Shown: positions 17,587 through 25,295 of the stretch, one piece after another | Position numbering within the stretch: the stretch's first letter is position 1 | Layout: each line of letters begins with the position of its first letter | NCBI GenBank assembly: GCA_023423655.1 | Contig: JAFAFE010000006.1 | Span: 868,001-932,000, forward strand | Direction: 5' to 3' | Length of the DNA stretch: 64,000 nt | From: Pseudomonadota bacterium | Lineage (GTDB): Bacteria; Pseudomonadota; Alphaproteobacteria; Sphingomonadales; Sphingomonadaceae | Notes under the pieces: generated by a model | What the model was told of the DNA's origin: nothing | What the model saw: the letters and a program-made list of their open reading frames with translations, nothing else | The model's database searches: none | Program-made: the position numbers and the translations under genes

Positions 17587-19026
17587 ATGCCCTATAGCTA
17601 TCCCCAGATTTTGACCTCCCAGATTGACGGCGAATGGATTGCGCGCGGAAATCGCAGCGCGCGGGGCGTTATCAATCCGTCGACCGGCGAGACGCTGGGC
17701 GAGGTTTCGGAGGTGACCACCGACGATCTTGACCGCGCTTTGGAGGCCGCCGAAAAAGGCTGGCATGAATGGCGCGCCAAGGATGTCGAAACGCGCGGCG
17801 CGTTGCTCCACAACGTAGCCGATATTTTGCGCGAGCGGGCCGATACCATCTCCCATGCGCTCGCGATGGAGCAAGGCAAGCCGATCGAGCAAGCGCGCAA
17901 CGAAGTCCGCGCCGCGACCCGCTTTTTCGACATCCATCCCGAAGAAGCCAAGCGCGCTTATGGTCGCTTGCTGGTGCGCCCGCAGGGACAGCGGTCGAGC
18001 GTGACCTATGAGCCGGTCGGCCCATGCGTCGGCTTTGCGCCGTGGAATTTCCCCATCTATAATGTCGCGCGCAAGATTGCGCCCGCGCTCGCCGCCGGTT
18101 GCTCGATCATCTCCAAACCTGCCGAAGAAACCCCGGCGTCTGCCATCCTGTTGCAACAGGCGATCATCGACGCCGGTATCCCCGCCAACGCCTCGCAACT
18201 GGTGTTCGGTGACCCCGACCTTATCAGTCGGCATTTGATTGCGTCGGACATCATCCGCAAGATCAGCTTCACCGGATCAGTGCCGGTCGGCAAGCATCTG
18301 ATGAAACTTGCCGCCGATGGCATGAAGCGCACGACGATGGAATTGGGCGGCCATGCGCCGGTGCTGGTGTTTGACGATGCGGATCTGGAACGCACACTCG
18401 AACTCATCGTCCCCGGCAAATTCCGCAATTCGGGCCAAGTGTGCGTCTCCCCCACCCGCTTTTATGTGCAGGAGGGGATTTACGACAAATTCGTCAAAGG
18501 CTTCACCGAATTTACCGAGAAGAATATCAAGGTCGGCAATGCGCTCGATGCGGCCACCAAGATGGGACCGCTTGCCAATGGCCGCCGAATTCCGGCGGTC
18601 GGCGATCTGGTGGACGATGCGGTCAAGCAAGGCGCGCGCGCAACTACGGGCGGCGAACAACTTGACAAAGCGGGCTATTATTATGCGCCGACCGTGCTGG
18701 CAGACGTACCCGAAAGCGCGCGCATCATGAACGAAGAACCGTTCGGTCCGGTGGCGATGATGCACCGTTTCAAAGATATGGACGAGGCCATCCACCATGC
18801 CAACCGCTTGCCCTTCGGCCTCGCTTCTTATGTCTTTACCGAAAATGGCCGCACCGCCATGCTGGCCGCCGACAAGATTGAAGCGGGCATGGTCGCGGTC
18901 AATTCGGCGACGATTTCCACCGGCGACAGCCCGTTCGGCGGCGTCAAGGAATCGGGCCACGGCCTCGAAGATGGCCCGGAAGGGTTGAAGGCGTTTATGG
19001 TGAGCAAAACCATCCATATGATGTGA
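17587..19026 (+). CDS. NAD(P)-dependent aldehyde dehydrogenase, succinate-semialdehyde type
   Basis: This 479-residue soluble enzyme oxidises an aldehyde to an acid; its closest fit is succinate-semialdehyde dehydrogenase (GabD-like), which would complete GABA breakdown. It has the cofactor segment GFAPWNFPIYN and SKPAEETP, the glycine motif FTGSVPVGK, the general-base motif MELGGHAPVL, and the catalytic cysteine in NSGQVCVSPTRF. The tail GGVKESGHGLEDGPEGLKAF is also typical. Length is normal. No GABA transaminase is next to it, so substrate remains inference. Confidence 0.88.
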   Translation: MPYSYPQILTSQIDGEWIARGNRSARGVINPSTGETLGEVSEVTTDDLDRALEAAEKGWHEWRAKDVETRGALLHNVADILRERADTISHALAMEQGKPIEQARNEVRAATRFFDIHPEEAKRAYGRLLVRPQGQRSSVTYEPVGPCVGFAPWNFPIYNVARKIAPALAAGCSIISKPAEETPASAILLQQAIIDAGIPANASQLVFGDPDLISRHLIASDIIRKISFTGSVPVGKHLMKLAADGMKRTTMELGGHAPVLVFDDADLERTLELIVPGKFRNSGQVCVSPTRFYVQEGIYDKFVKGFTEFTEKNIKVGNALDAATKMGPLANGRRIPAVGDLVDDAVKQGARATTGGEQLDKAGYYYAPTVLADVPESARIMNEEPFGPVAMMHRFKDMDEAIHHANRLPFGLASYVFTENGRTAMLAADKIEAGMVAVNSATISTGDSPFGGVKESGHGLEDGPEGLKAFMVSKTIHMM

Positions 19027-19046
19027 GGGTTGTTAGAAATGTGAAG

Positions 19047-19193
19047 CCCCTCCCTCTTCAGGGGAGGGGCAACGGAGACTTATGAATTTGAAGCGGTAGC
19101 GAAAATTCTTAGTCGTAGTGGGGTGGGGTTTCGCGGTTAACGCTGCGCCAGACGGACAGACCCCACCCCAACCCCTCCCCTGAAGGAGAGGGG
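19047..19193. repeat. 147-bp palindrome-ended intergenic element (family with 39665-39806)
   Basis: The left end 19047-19069 and right end 19172-19193 are hairpins of CCCCTCCC/GGGAGGGG type. An internal 10-bp inverted repeat joins 19119-19128 (TGGGGTGGGG) to 19161-19170. The left hairpin is followed by CAACGGAG, exactly as in the element at 39665. Confidence 0.8.
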
Positions 19194-19223
19194 TTTATAA
19201 TAGAGAGAGGTATTGCAGATTCT

Positions 19224-20906
19224 ATGACGAACGCTCCCGCCACCGCCCCCCGCACCGGAGGCCGCATCCTTGTTGACCAGTTGCTCATTCAAGGCTGCGA
19301 CCGGATTTTCACCGTGCCGGGGGAAAGTTTTCTGGCCGTTCTGGATGCACTCCATGACACGCCCGACATCGAACAAGTGGTGTGCCGTCAGGAAGGCGGG
19401 GTCAGCTATATGGCGTGCGCGGATGGTGACCTGACGGGCCGCCCCGGCGTGGCATTCGTGACGCGCGGGCCGGGCGCGACCAATGCGACGATTGGTGTCC
19501 ATGTCGCGTTTCAGGATTCGATCCCGATGATCCTGTTCATCGGCGATGTGGACCGGTCGATGAAGGATCGCGAAGGCTTTCAGGAAGTCGATTTCACCGC
19601 TTTCTTTACGCCCATCGCCAAATGGGCGGCGCGGATTGATGATGCCGCGCGCATCCCCGAATATATCGCGCGCGCTTATGCAGTCGCCATGTCGGGGCGT
19701 CCGGGGCCGGTTGTGCTGGCGCTCCCCGAAGATATGCTGACCGACGTCGCCGAATGTCTCGACCGGCCGCGCGTCGAGCCGGTGGTGCAGGCGACCGATC
19801 TGCAAGCCATGCAGGCGTTGATGACCTTGCTCGAAGACGCGACCGATCCGGTGGCAATCATCGGCGGGGCAGGCTGGACCCCGGGGGCGGGCCATTATTT
19901 CCGCGCTTTTGCCGAACGCACCGGCATCCCCGTCGCCGCCGCGTTCCGCCGTCAGGATGCGGTCGATAATGACTGCGCCACCTATGCGGGTAATTTGGGC
20001 TATGGCCCCAGCCCCAAGCTGGTCGAGCGCGTCAAAAAGGCCGACCTGCTGCTGGTTGTAGGCGCGCGTTTGGGCGAGGCGACCACCGATGGATATAGCC
20101 TCATCACCCCCGACCATCCGGGACAGATTTTGGTGCATGTCCATCCCGATCCCGACGAGATTGGCCGCGTCTATAAAACCGATCTTGGAATTTGCGCGGA
20201 TATGCACGAATTCGCCGAAACCGCCGCGCTATGGCCCGATGACCTTATTGATTATGATTGCGGCAAGGTCGCGCATCAGGATTGGCTCGACTGGTCCACC
20301 CCTGCGCCGCGTGAGGGCGTGAAGATGGATTTGGGGCCGTGCGTCGCCGCGATGCGCGAACGCTTCCCCACCGATACGATCATCTGCAATGGCGCGGGCA
20401 ATTATTCGGGCTGGTGGCATCGCTATTGGCGCTATGCAGGCCCGACCTGCCAGTTAGCGCCGACCAATGGCAGCATGGGTTATGGCCTTCCCGCCGCGAC
20501 CGCTGCCGCCATCCGCCACCGCGACCGCAAGGTGATTGCGCTCGCCGGTGATGGCTGTTTCCTGATGAACGGGCAGGAACTCGCAAGCGCCGTGCGCTAT
20601 GGCTGCGACATGCTGGTGCTGGTTGTCGATAATGGCGGATATGGCACGATAAGGATGCATCAGGAGCGCGAATATCCGACCCGCGTGACCCCAGCGACCG
20701 CGCTCGCCAACCCCGATTTCGCCGCTTATGCGCGCGCATTCGGAGCTTGGGCGGAAACGGTTGAAACCACAGAAGAATTCGCCCCCGCCCTTGACCGCGC
20801 CTTGGCGCAAGAGGGCGTCAAACTACTCCACATAAAAACCGATATGGAGGAAATCACCTTCGGCCTCACCATCACCAAATTGCGCGCGATGGTGCAGGCA
20901 AAATAA
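19224..20906 (+). CDS. Thiamine diphosphate-dependent enzyme, acetolactate synthase-like
   Basis: This 560-residue enzyme has the three-domain ThDP architecture: an N-terminal Pyr domain with GESFLAVLDAL and the catalytic glutamate in CRQEGG, a central domain, and a C-terminal PP domain with the cofactor motif GDGCFLMNGQEL...VVDNGGYG. It matches acetolactate synthase-like/uncharacterised ThDP proteins rather than IlvB itself. No small regulatory subunit follows. It could act as a 2-oxoacid carboligase or decarboxylase. It is preceded by an aldehyde dehydrogenase on the same strand, with a repeat element between, so a shared pathway is possible but unproven. Confidence 0.83.
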   Translation: MTNAPATAPRTGGRILVDQLLIQGCDRIFTVPGESFLAVLDALHDTPDIEQVVCRQEGGVSYMACADGDLTGRPGVAFVTRGPGATNATIGVHVAFQDSIPMILFIGDVDRSMKDREGFQEVDFTAFFTPIAKWAARIDDAARIPEYIARAYAVAMSGRPGPVVLALPEDMLTDVAECLDRPRVEPVVQATDLQAMQALMTLLEDATDPVAIIGGAGWTPGAGHYFRAFAERTGIPVAAAFRRQDAVDNDCATYAGNLGYGPSPKLVERVKKADLLLVVGARLGEATTDGYSLITPDHPGQILVHVHPDPDEIGRVYKTDLGICADMHEFAETAALWPDDLIDYDCGKVAHQDWLDWSTPAPREGVKMDLGPCVAAMRERFPTDTIICNGAGNYSGWWHRYWRYAGPTCQLAPTNGSMGYGLPAATAAAIRHRDRKVIALAGDGCFLMNGQELASAVRYGCDMLVLVVDNGGYGTIRMHQEREYPTRVTPATALANPDFAAYARAFGAWAETVETTEEFAPALDRALAQEGVKLLHIKTDMEEITFGLTITKLRAMVQAK

Positions 20907-20978
20907 GAATTATTGTCCGGAACGCCGGTGGACCCGCTTGGACAAAGACGAAGAGAATAAAAAGTGCAGGCAAAAAAA

Positions 20979-21015
20979 CAGCCGTCCGGTGCGGGGGGAT
21001 GCACCGGACGGCTGT
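20979..21015 (-). terminator. Terminator of the csbD-like gene
   Basis: ACAGCCGTCCGGTGC pairs perfectly with its complement across an 7-nt loop. Seven A residues precede it, giving a T-run on the minus strand. It ends the leftward CsbD transcript. Confidence 0.88.
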
Positions 21016-21133
21016 CGTCAGGACCGATCAGCGATAACAAACAGGGAGGGAGTCATTCGCTGGGTCGGGATAAATCCCTTTACCGGTCCCGTATCGCCAT
21101 CGGGGGATGGGACTGGAAATTTATATCAGGCGG

Positions 21134-21316
21134 CTAGACCTTGTCGCCGAGCGCCCCCTTGACATCACCGGCGGCGCGTTGCGCTTCGCCTTTGGTTTCC
21201 TGTATCTTGCCTTCAGCGCGCAGCTTTTCATTACCGGTCGCTTTGCCGATAGCCTGCTTACTGTTGCCAATCGCTTCATTGGCGAGGCCTTTGGCCTTAT
21301 CTGTCAGTTCGCCCAT
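21134..21316 (-). CDS. CsbD family stress-response protein
   Basis: This is a 60-residue hydrophilic protein (MGELTDKAKGLANEAIGNSKQ...) rich in Lys, Gly and Ala. It matches the CsbD family, whose members are induced by general stress in many bacteria and whose mechanism is unknown. The start at 21316 has an ideal GAAGGAG site. A longer frame to 21388 exists but has no ribosome site. A GGAAC box on its coding strand at about 21386-21382 recalls the -35 of EcfG-type stress promoters, but I do not find a good matching -10. Confidence 0.9.
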   Translation of the reverse strand: MGELTDKAKGLANEAIGNSKQAIGKATGNEKLRAEGKIQETKGEAQRAAGDVKGALGDKV

Positions 21317-21518
21317 ATCCTTGTCTCCTTCGCATAAAGCATGGGTTGGGAGGATGTTTCGTGTGGGGAATATGTCGCCATGTTCCAAAGGGCTTTACGT
21401 GCGAGCGTAAGGAAGGCTCCCCGCCCGCCCGCTCCTTTGCGACGAGCCGAGAGGCGGGGACCGACGAACTGCCAGATGTCGCAGAAAAGCTAGCTATTAT
21501 AAATAGATATAGCGGAAA
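21317..21518. other. Gap between kynureninase and csbD-like genes
   Basis: This 202-bp leftward upstream region of csbD includes an AT-rich stretch near 21490-21515 just past the kynureninase stop. No gene is supported. Confidence 0.3.
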
Positions 21519-22676
21519 TTATGGGTCGAGGGGCTCTGCCAGAAGCGTTGCGGTTTGCATCACCTCGTCCATCGTATTCCAGGCCCCGAAAGAGGTGCGC
21601 AACACCGACCCGCGAAAATCGACCCGCACATTATGATGCTTCATCTTGGCCCGCACCACCTCCAGATCCGCGCCAATGTCGATGCTCAATGTCCCGCCGA
21701 TGAGGCTCGAGGGCCAGCGCCAATCGGGCCGTTTTTCTTCCAGTTCCGCACGGAATAAAGATTGTAGATGCTGGTTATGCGCGCGGATGACATTGACGCC
21801 GATCGACAGGACCGTGTCGATCCCGGCCTTGGCGGCTATGAACGACATAAGATGCGGTGTGCCGCCCCAAAAGCGCAGCGCATCGGGCGCATAGCGGAAA
21901 TTGCGGATATCCATTTCAAACGGGTCTTCATGGCTGAACCAGCCTATCGAGCGTGGCTCCAGCACGGAAAAGTCGCGTTCCGGCACCCATAAATAGCCTG
22001 CCCCCGGTCCGCCCGACAGCCATTTGACACAACTTCCGATGGCCGCATCGACACCCCAATGGCGCACAGCGACCGGCAGGATGCCTGCCGATTGGGCGAG
22101 ATCCACAACGCAGCGCGCGCCCATCGCCTGCGCCGCCACCGCGATTTGCGGCACCGGCGTCACGATGCCACTATTGGAATGGACGTGCATTGCCAACACT
22201 ATCGCGGTCTGTTCGTTGATCGCGTCTTTCCACACTTGAATGTCGCCGGGCTCCGAACCCGACGGCAAAAATTGAAGATCATAGCCCATCCGCTTGGCCG
22301 CCATCGCGACATAGCCGAGCGAGGGAAAGCTTTGATCGGACATGAGAATGGAGCGCCGCGCGCCGGGGTCGGGCAGCGCGCCGAGATAATGTTCGAAGGC
22401 GGCCGACACATTGGTCTGGGGACAGATTTCTTCGGCGGCCCCGCCAATGATGGTCGCAAGGCAATCGCGAAACCCTTCAATCGCTGGCAACCAGATATTC
22501 CACGCATCGCCGCCCAGATCGCGCCAAGGCTTCAAAAACCCTTCTTCAATCGCAGGCCCCGCCGCCACCGGCTTTGCCCCGGCGGAATGGGCCATAAAAT
22601 AAGGCCCCGGTCCCGGCACATGAAACCAGCGGCGGATGGTGGACGGCAGCATGGCCGGCCGGTTGCCTACGATCAT
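21519..22676 (-). CDS. kynU: Kynureninase-like PLP enzyme
   Basis: Kynureninase splits kynurenine (or 3-hydroxykynurenine) into alanine and anthranilate (or 3-hydroxyanthranilate). The 385-residue protein is an aspartate-aminotransferase-fold class V enzyme. The PLP lysine lies in CVKWLSGGPGAGYLWV, the counterpart of the family's KYLNGGPG, and the cofactor aspartate in VVDLAQSAG. The N-terminus is short. Its start overlaps the stop of the tryptophan dioxygenase gene by 4 nt, which supports a tryptophan catabolic operon and the kynureninase call. No kynurenine formamidase is nearby. Confidence 0.88.
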   Translation of the reverse strand: MIVGNRPAMLPSTIRRWFHVPGPGPYFMAHSAGAKPVAAGPAIEEGFLKPWRDLGGDAWNIWLPAIEGFRDCLATIIGGAAEEICPQTNVSAAFEHYLGALPDPGARRSILMSDQSFPSLGYVAMAAKRMGYDLQFLPSGSEPGDIQVWKDAINEQTAIVLAMHVHSNSGIVTPVPQIAVAAQAMGARCVVDLAQSAGILPVAVRHWGVDAAIGSCVKWLSGGPGAGYLWVPERDFSVLEPRSIGWFSHEDPFEMDIRNFRYAPDALRFWGGTPHLMSFIAAKAGIDTVLSIGVNVIRAHNQHLQSLFRAELEEKRPDWRWPSSLIGGTLSIDIGADLEVVRAKMKHHNVRVDFRGSVLRTSFGAWNTMDEVMQTATLLAEPLDP

Positions 22677-23527
22677 TTTGCCCCCTTGTCCGGTAGCTCT
22701 GCCTGAAGCGGTACCCCTGTCGGGCTACCATGTCCGCTATGTTGCCCCGCAAGGGGGGCATCGGGCGCTGTATCAGGATGAACATCAGCCGCATCGTCGC
22801 TGATCGACGGGCGGTGCTTGCCATAAGTGCCGCCCCACGCATCGGTCATCTGCCAGCGCACATCCCATAATTCGGGGAAGAAACGATGACGCGTGCCAGC
22901 ATTGAGCAACTCCACCGGACGCCCCTTAAGCGACGCTGCGCCCATGCCGATGGTGCGGTGGATGAGATAGATGTGCATCGCGCGAAATTTCTGGAATAAT
23001 TCGTCATATTCGACCATCGCTTCGCCCAGCTTATAGGCCGCATCATGGGTGAAGCCGGTGTCATACACCTCGCGCACGCTGCGCCCGGCGAGATAATGTT
23101 GCTGGTAAGTCTTCCACAATTCGGGCGGAAGCGTGAGCAAAAGCTGGAAGCCGGGGCTTTCCTGCCCCGACCCGTTGCCCAGTTGCAACCGCACCTCCTG
23201 ATAATCGCGCGGGCTCATCGTTTCGAGCAAGTCCATCTGCGTAATCATCAACCGCTGGATGATATGGACGCGCCCGAACAGGGTCAGCGCCTTCATATCC
23301 TCGCGCGCCTGCATCGCCGCGTCGATATCGACGAGCGTATAGGCCATGAGCTTCATCCATAATTCTTCGACCTGATGGACAATCTGGAACTGCAATTCAT
23401 CCCCGTTGCACAGCGCATCGGTCGGCTTTTGGCATTGCAGCAATTGGTCGACATTGAGATACACCCCATAGTCGAGCATATCAGGGGCAGCGATTTTCGC
23501 GTAAATATCATCTTTAATCAAAGGCAT
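22673..23527 (-). CDS. kynA: Tryptophan 2,3-dioxygenase
   Basis: This heme enzyme opens the indole ring of tryptophan to N-formylkynurenine. The 284-residue protein has the family segments VYLNVDQLLQCQKP, DELQFQIVHQVEELWMKL and RVHIIQRLMITQMDLLETMSP, and the heme-ligand region MHIYLIHRTIGMG. The loop that is usually GTGGSSG in this family reads GMGAASLKG here. A Pro/Asp/Gly-rich tail of about 45 residues ends the protein. It is the first gene of the pair with kynureninase and probably carries the promoter in 23528-23802. Confidence 0.9.
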   Translation of the reverse strand: MPLIKDDIYAKIAAPDMLDYGVYLNVDQLLQCQKPTDALCNGDELQFQIVHQVEELWMKLMAYTLVDIDAAMQAREDMKALTLFGRVHIIQRLMITQMDLLETMSPRDYQEVRLQLGNGSGQESPGFQLLLTLPPELWKTYQQHYLAGRSVREVYDTGFTHDAAYKLGEAMVEYDELFQKFRAMHIYLIHRTIGMGAASLKGRPVELLNAGTRHRFFPELWDVRWQMTDAWGGTYGKHRPSISDDAADVHPDTAPDAPLAGQHSGHGSPTGVPLQAELPDKGAK

Positions 23528-23802
23528 GACGCAGCTTCTCTTTTCCGGAATTTCTTAATAAATGGTAAAGATGCGGACGGTGCGGGCGCAAAGCCCGTCC
23601 AATCGTCCGGCATTTTCCGGATAGGCTGCAGGATGCACACCCGAAGGCGGGCGGGAGGGGGATCCCATCTGTCCCAGCCAGCGCATGACGGTGGAACAAA
23701 ATTTGATAGACTCCGCGTGCATCCCTGCTTCATTGCGCAAGTTTGACGGCCTTGCAAGAAGCGCCGGACATCGCTTTCTTGCCCAATGAAAGTCCGCTTG
23801 CC

Positions 23803-24141
23803 ATGCCAACGCTCGCCCTTCTCTTCTTATCCAATATTTTCATGCCGATAGCATGGTATTGGCATTTAAAAGACGGGGCAGGGAGCAAGCCTTTATTGAC
23901 AATCATTTTCATCAGTTGGCTGATTGCGGGCGTCGAATATTGCTTCGCCGTCCCCGCCAACCGCATCGGTTATGCGAGCGGATGGAGCGCGGGACAGCTT
24001 AAAATCGCGCAGGAAGCGATTGCGTTGGTGGTGTTCGGCATATTCATGGTCACATGGCTTGGAGAACCGCTCGAATGGCGGCACGGGGCGGCCTTTCTGT
24101 GCATCATGGCCGGGGCCGGCTTCCTGTTCTGGGGAAAGTGA
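23803..24141 (+). CDS. DUF486 / DMT-like small membrane protein
   Basis: This is a 112-residue inner-membrane protein with four hydrophobic segments, matching the DUF486 family (LLFLSNIFMPIAWYWHLK near the start and GEPLEWRHGAAFLCIMAGAGFLF at the end). These are small relatives of drug/metabolite transporters; the substrate is unknown. I take ATG 23803; the frame can extend to TTG 23743, but the extension is not conserved in the family as I know it. The stop overlaps the ATG of the next gene. Confidence 0.85.
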   Translation: MPTLALLFLSNIFMPIAWYWHLKDGAGSKPLLTIIFISWLIAGVEYCFAVPANRIGYASGWSAGQLKIAQEAIALVVFGIFMVTWLGEPLEWRHGAAFLCIMAGAGFLFWGK

Positions 24142-24419
24142 TGGCACGCCTGAATGTCCCGCCCCCCGACCATATCCGCGCGCTGGCCGACAGCGCGGGC
24201 CGCATTGCGCTGCGCGTCACCCCTAATGCCAAGGCGGATGCGATCAGCATCGAGGACGGCCAGCTTAAAATCTGGGTCACTCTGGTGCCTGAAGACGGCA
24301 AGGCCAATAAAGCGGTGATCGCACTGCTCGCTAAGGCGCTGGGGGTGAGCAAATCCTCTATCACCATCGTGCGCGGCGAAACCGCGCGCGACAAGCTGGT
24401 GCGGATAGACGCAGGCTAG
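24141..24419 (+). CDS. DUF167 family protein (YggU-like)
   Basis: This small cytosolic protein has 92 residues. It shows the family core: RIALRVTPNAKADAI, LKIWVTLVPEDGKANKAVIALLAKALGVSKSSITIVRGETARDKLVRI. Structures of relatives show an alpha/beta fold, but the function is unknown. The ATG lies in TGATG with the preceding stop, so translation is coupled. It ends 18 nt from the convergent SDR gene. Confidence 0.93.
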   Translation: MARLNVPPPDHIRALADSAGRIALRVTPNAKADAISIEDGQLKIWVTLVPEDGKANKAVIALLAKALGVSKSSITIVRGETARDKLVRIDAG

Positions 24420-24437
24420 CCTTTCAAAGGCAATCCT

Positions 24438-25217
24438 TCAAAAATGCGACAGATAGCCGCCATCGACCGCAATCGTCTGGCCGGTAATATAAGAAGCCGC
24501 GTCCGAAGCAAGAAAGGCGACCACGCCCGCAATCTCGTGCGGCTGGCCCCAGCGGCCCAGCGATGTGCGGCGCGCAAGATAAGCAGCAAGGTCGGCATCC
24601 TCGACCATCGCGCGGTTGGCGTCGGTTGCAAAAAAGCCGGGCGCGACCGCATTAACAGTAATCCCGCGCGGCCCCAGTTCCGCCGCAAGCGCGCGGGTGA
24701 GCGCGTCCAACCCGCCCTTCGCCGCGGTATAAGCTGCATCCCCTGCCCGCGCGATGGGACCGGCTATCGAGGTAATATTGATGATCCGCCCGCCATCCGG
24801 CATATGCGGCGCAATAAGCCGCACAAGGTCCATCGGCGCCACAAGGTCAATCTCCAGCAAGTCGCGCACCGCCTGCCGGTCGAGCTTGTCCAACGGATTA
24901 CGGTTCCGCACCCCCGCATTATTGACCAGAATATCCAGCCGCGCGCCGTCACCGGCGAGGCGCTGAATCAATGCGTCAACCGCCGCCGCCATGCCCTGCG
25001 CAACGCCAAGGTCAAACACCACGCTGTCCACAAGCGCATCACCCTGCGCATCCCGCAGCGCCGCAATCGCGGCATCCAGCTTCCCCTGCTCGCGCCCATG
25101 CAAAATGACCCGCACGCCAGAAGCCGCCAGCCGCCGTGCGATTTCAAAGCCAAGGCCAGCGGAAGCGCCCGTGATGAGGGCGGTTTTTTCGGGGGGGGGA
25201 CATGGGAGCGCGGACAT
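24438..25217 (-). CDS. Short-chain dehydrogenase/reductase, FabG-like
   Basis: This 259-residue NAD(P)-dependent oxidoreductase is of the classical SDR type. It has the nucleotide motif TGASAGLG at the N-terminus, LVNNAGV, the catalytic serine region and YTAAKGG (Tyr-x3-Lys), and ends in the usual TGQTIAVDGGYLSHF. It resembles 3-oxoacyl-ACP reductases and gluconate/2-deoxy-gluconate dehydrogenases; the substrate cannot be named. The frame runs on antisense through uvrB, but the real start is ATG 25217. It is divergent from uvrB. Confidence 0.9.
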   Translation of the reverse strand: MSALPCPPPEKTALITGASAGLGFEIARRLAASGVRVILHGREQGKLDAAIAALRDAQGDALVDSVVFDLGVAQGMAAAVDALIQRLAGDGARLDILVNNAGVRNRNPLDKLDRQAVRDLLEIDLVAPMDLVRLIAPHMPDGGRIINITSIAGPIARAGDAAYTAAKGGLDALTRALAAELGPRGITVNAVAPGFFATDANRAMVEDADLAAYLARRTSLGRWGQPHEIAGVVAFLASDAASYITGQTIAVDGGYLSHF

Positions 25218-25295
25218 GGGTGCGCTATACGCCTGACAGGACAATAGTGCCACCTCCCCCTTGCCCCTCTCCTCCAAAAAGCACATATAGCGAAC

